Source: Acidilobaceae archaeon UBA158
GTDB taxonomy: Archaea; Thermoproteota; Thermoprotei_A; Sulfolobales; Acidilobaceae
NCBI GenBank assembly: GCA_002506595.1
Contig: DAXV01000065.1
Location: 1-14,279, forward strand
Reading direction: 5' to 3'
DNA: 14,279 bases
Shown here: in pieces, positions 13,131 to 14,279 of the stretch
How positions within the stretch are numbered: the first letter of the stretch is position 1
How the letters are laid out: each line of letters begins with the position of its first letter
The notes under the pieces: generated by a model
What the model saw: the letters and a program-made list of their open reading frames with translations, nothing else
Database searches by the model: none
What the model was told of the DNA's origin: nothing
Position numbers and translations under genes: made by a program

Positions 13131-13868
13131 CTTCAAATCATAAATTTCATATATCTAAACTATATTTATTATTCTATAGATTTGAATATCATCATGCATT
13201 AGCAGGAGCTAATTAATCCTATGGTGAAATAATATTAGATGGTCTTGAGGCCATAAATTACTTTTTTGATATCAATTTATTAAGAAACAAGACGTTTTTG
13301 CATTGATAAAAACAATTAATGATACGTTTACTCAATTCTGATTATCCAGAATTGAAAGTTCAATGTCTATTGATTGTCCTATAGTTCTTTTCTATAATTA
13401 ATAGAACAAATAAGCTCTTAATTTCTGCTTTGTTTTTGATTCGTTATATCATATGAGTAGATTCGTATTCGACTTAGTCAAAAATCTACGCTTTTAGATA
13501 TAATTCGTTTAATTTTTTATTCAACAGATGTATTATAGCTGAAGTCTCTCTTATAGAAAAATTTTATAATTAGATATAATAAATATTTTGGCTATATAAA
13601 TAGTAATGTTATATTCCATTGGATTTCAGTTATCTACTATGCAGAATAAACACTTAAATAACTATTTTCCATGTGGAGGCTACAAAATATTTCTACTATG
13701 AAATTTTAGAAATAAAAAGAGATATCTATAGAGATTTTCTAAAAAATTGCAAGGCAAGACATTAAATGTGCAAGAAAAATAGTTTATATTTAATTTCATC
13801 TCATTTCAATTCTAAACCATAAATATTCACAAAATAGCAAAAAATTTAGGATTTAATTTTAGTTATAA
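13131..13868. other. Gene-free AT-rich stretch with several inverted repeats
   Basis: No convincing protein gene: stops are dense in all frames and no start has a good ribosome binding site. Perfect or near-perfect inverted repeats are present: ATGGTC-TTGA-GGCCAT (13239-13254, one G-U pair), the palindrome TTGATATCAA (13266-13275), TCAATTCTG-N6-CAGAATTGA (13332-13355), and TTCTAT-N5-ATAGAA (13390-13406). No tRNA-end repeat, transposase remnant or CRISPR-like repeat was seen. It may hold an unannotated small RNA, be an eroded region, or simply be spacer. Confidence 0.5.
13239..13267 (+). terminator. Hairpin followed by T6, possible terminator downstream of the tRNA
   Basis: A 6-bp stem (ATGGTC/GGCCAT, one G-U pair) with loop TTGA at 13239-13254, followed by ATAAATTAC and six T residues at 13262-13267. 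It could end a transcript that starts at the tRNA promoter, which would leave a trailer of about 135 bases, or a separate small RNA. The gap between stem and T run is longer than ideal. Confidence 0.3.
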
Positions 13869-13876
13869 TTAAATCC
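13839..13876 (-). terminator. Hairpin plus T6 terminator of the last gene
   Basis: A perfect 10-bp inverted repeat (AATTAAATCC at 13867-13876, GGATTTAATT at 13849-13858, loop 8 bases) is followed on the minus strand by TAAATTTTTT, with T6 opposite 13839-13844. The stem includes the TAA stop codon (13869-13871). The layout resembles an intrinsic terminator, although archaea mainly need only the T run. Confidence 0.5.
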
Positions 13877-14267
13877 CTACACAAATAGATTGATTTATAT
13901 CTTTTGCAATTCTATTTTCTACTTCTAAATTCCATAACATTTCTGGTACATCAACAAACATAAAAATTTCAGATAATAGCAATGTTTCAACAGCAGTAAC
14001 TGCAAGGTTTTGTATCCATTTGCCAATACCTATTCTAATAGCTATGTTATTGGGATCTCCAGTTAATAAGATGTTTAACGACCTTTCTGCGGCAATAATA
14101 TCTCTTAAAATCCCTCCTTTTTGCGCTTGAATTAAAACTCCATGAGAAGATTCCTTTGATACTTGAGTCTTAAATCCCTGAGATTTAAGATATTCCAAAA
14201 TTTTCTCCTTTAAAGTAGAGATATCTAAATTTTTACCAGAACAGTTAATGACTTTTTCTGAAACCAT
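13869..14267 (-). CDS. Conserved-looking small protein of unknown function
   Basis: A 132-residue protein from ATG at 14267. Residues 1-40 look like a small alpha/beta segment (LKEKILEYLKSQGFKTQVSKES). Then follow HGVLIQAQKGGILRDIIAAERSLNILLTGDPNNIAIRIGIGKWIQNLAV and TAVETLLLSEIFMFVDVPEMLWNLEVENRI. The blend of an exposed strand with Q-A-x-KGG, the G-D-PNN turn, and IGIGKWIQNL before a hydrophobic helix (about 90-108) reminds me of small archaeal/bacterial proteins, sometimes fused to zinc ribbons, that have no known function; I cannot name the family. The hydrophobic stretch may be a membrane-associated helix or a buried core helix. No strong ribosome binding site is visible (AGGCG about 8 bases upstream). 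The window ends 12 bases above the start, so the promoter and any operon partner are out of view. Confidence 0.75.
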   Translation of the reverse strand: MVSEKVINCSGKNLDISTLKEKILEYLKSQGFKTQVSKESSHGVLIQAQKGGILRDIIAAERSLNILLTGDPNNIAIRIGIGKWIQNLAVTAVETLLLSEIFMFVDVPEMLWNLEVENRIAKDINQSICVGI

Positions 14268-14279
14268 ATCTAAACGCCT

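Noticed and set aside
12987..13202. Open frame of 71 codons on the + strand running through the tRNA
   Set aside because: Its middle is the tRNA-Ser gene, whose GC-rich stems remove stop codons by chance. There is no ribosome binding site and the flanks are low complexity.
13300..13360. C/D box guide RNA
   Set aside because: ATGATAC and CTGA occur near each other, but there is no convincing C/D' or C'/D set with correct spacing.
13046..13868. Integration (att) site at the tRNA 3' end
   Set aside because: The GC-rich tRNA 3' end does not recur in the window. Only the 8-mer TTCAAATC is repeated nearby, which is too short, and no integrase gene is present.

Overview
The window is strongly AT-rich DNA from an archaeon, most likely a thermophilic crenarchaeon. 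The evidence is an Alba chromatin protein, an archaeal SRP54, archaeal TATA elements about 25 bases upstream of starts, GGTG-type ribosome binding sites, frequent TTG/GTG starts, heavy ATA/AGA codon use, and a very GC-rich tRNA without an encoded CCA set in AT-rich surroundings. A low-GC acidophile of the Caldisphaera kind would fit, but this is inference and no marker here fixes the genus.

Layout. Positions 1-1827 are the 3' part of a succinate dehydrogenase operon: the last codons of sdhA, then sdhC, sdhD and sdhB, tightly packed on the + strand. Positions 1834-2522 hold two divergent ribbon-helix-helix genes; one is only 56 codons long. Positions 2524-4467 hold two minus-strand genes: a DUF1152 protein and a short-chain dehydrogenase-like protein that has lost the catalytic Tyr and Lys. 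A compact divergent promoter separates the latter from an unrecognised 172-residue protein (4523-5041). Positions 5095-7340 form a three-gene ABC export operon: ATPase, six-helix permease, and a two-helix protein with a large extracytoplasmic domain. Alba (7403-7705) converges on SRP54 (9039-7702) so closely that the stop codons overlap. A divergent promoter then leads to a DUF4910/M28-type metallo-aminopeptidase (9130-10842), followed by homoserine kinase (10901-11857). The kinase overlaps the 3' end of a convergent DUF711 gene (12919-11819). A tRNA-Ser(GCT) lies at 13046-13130, followed by about 740 bases without a gene but with several inverted repeats. The last gene (14267-13869) encodes a conserved-looking small protein of unknown function and ends in a hairpin/oligo-T terminator.

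Functionally the region is mostly core metabolism and information processing (respiratory complex II, threonine synthesis, protein targeting, chromatin, tRNA), with poorly characterised genes between them. I see no mobile element, CRISPR array or obvious defence system. The most interesting parts are the divergent RHH pair, the catalytically altered SDR beside an orphan gene, the ABC system with an unknown exposed subunit, and the structured gap after the tRNA.
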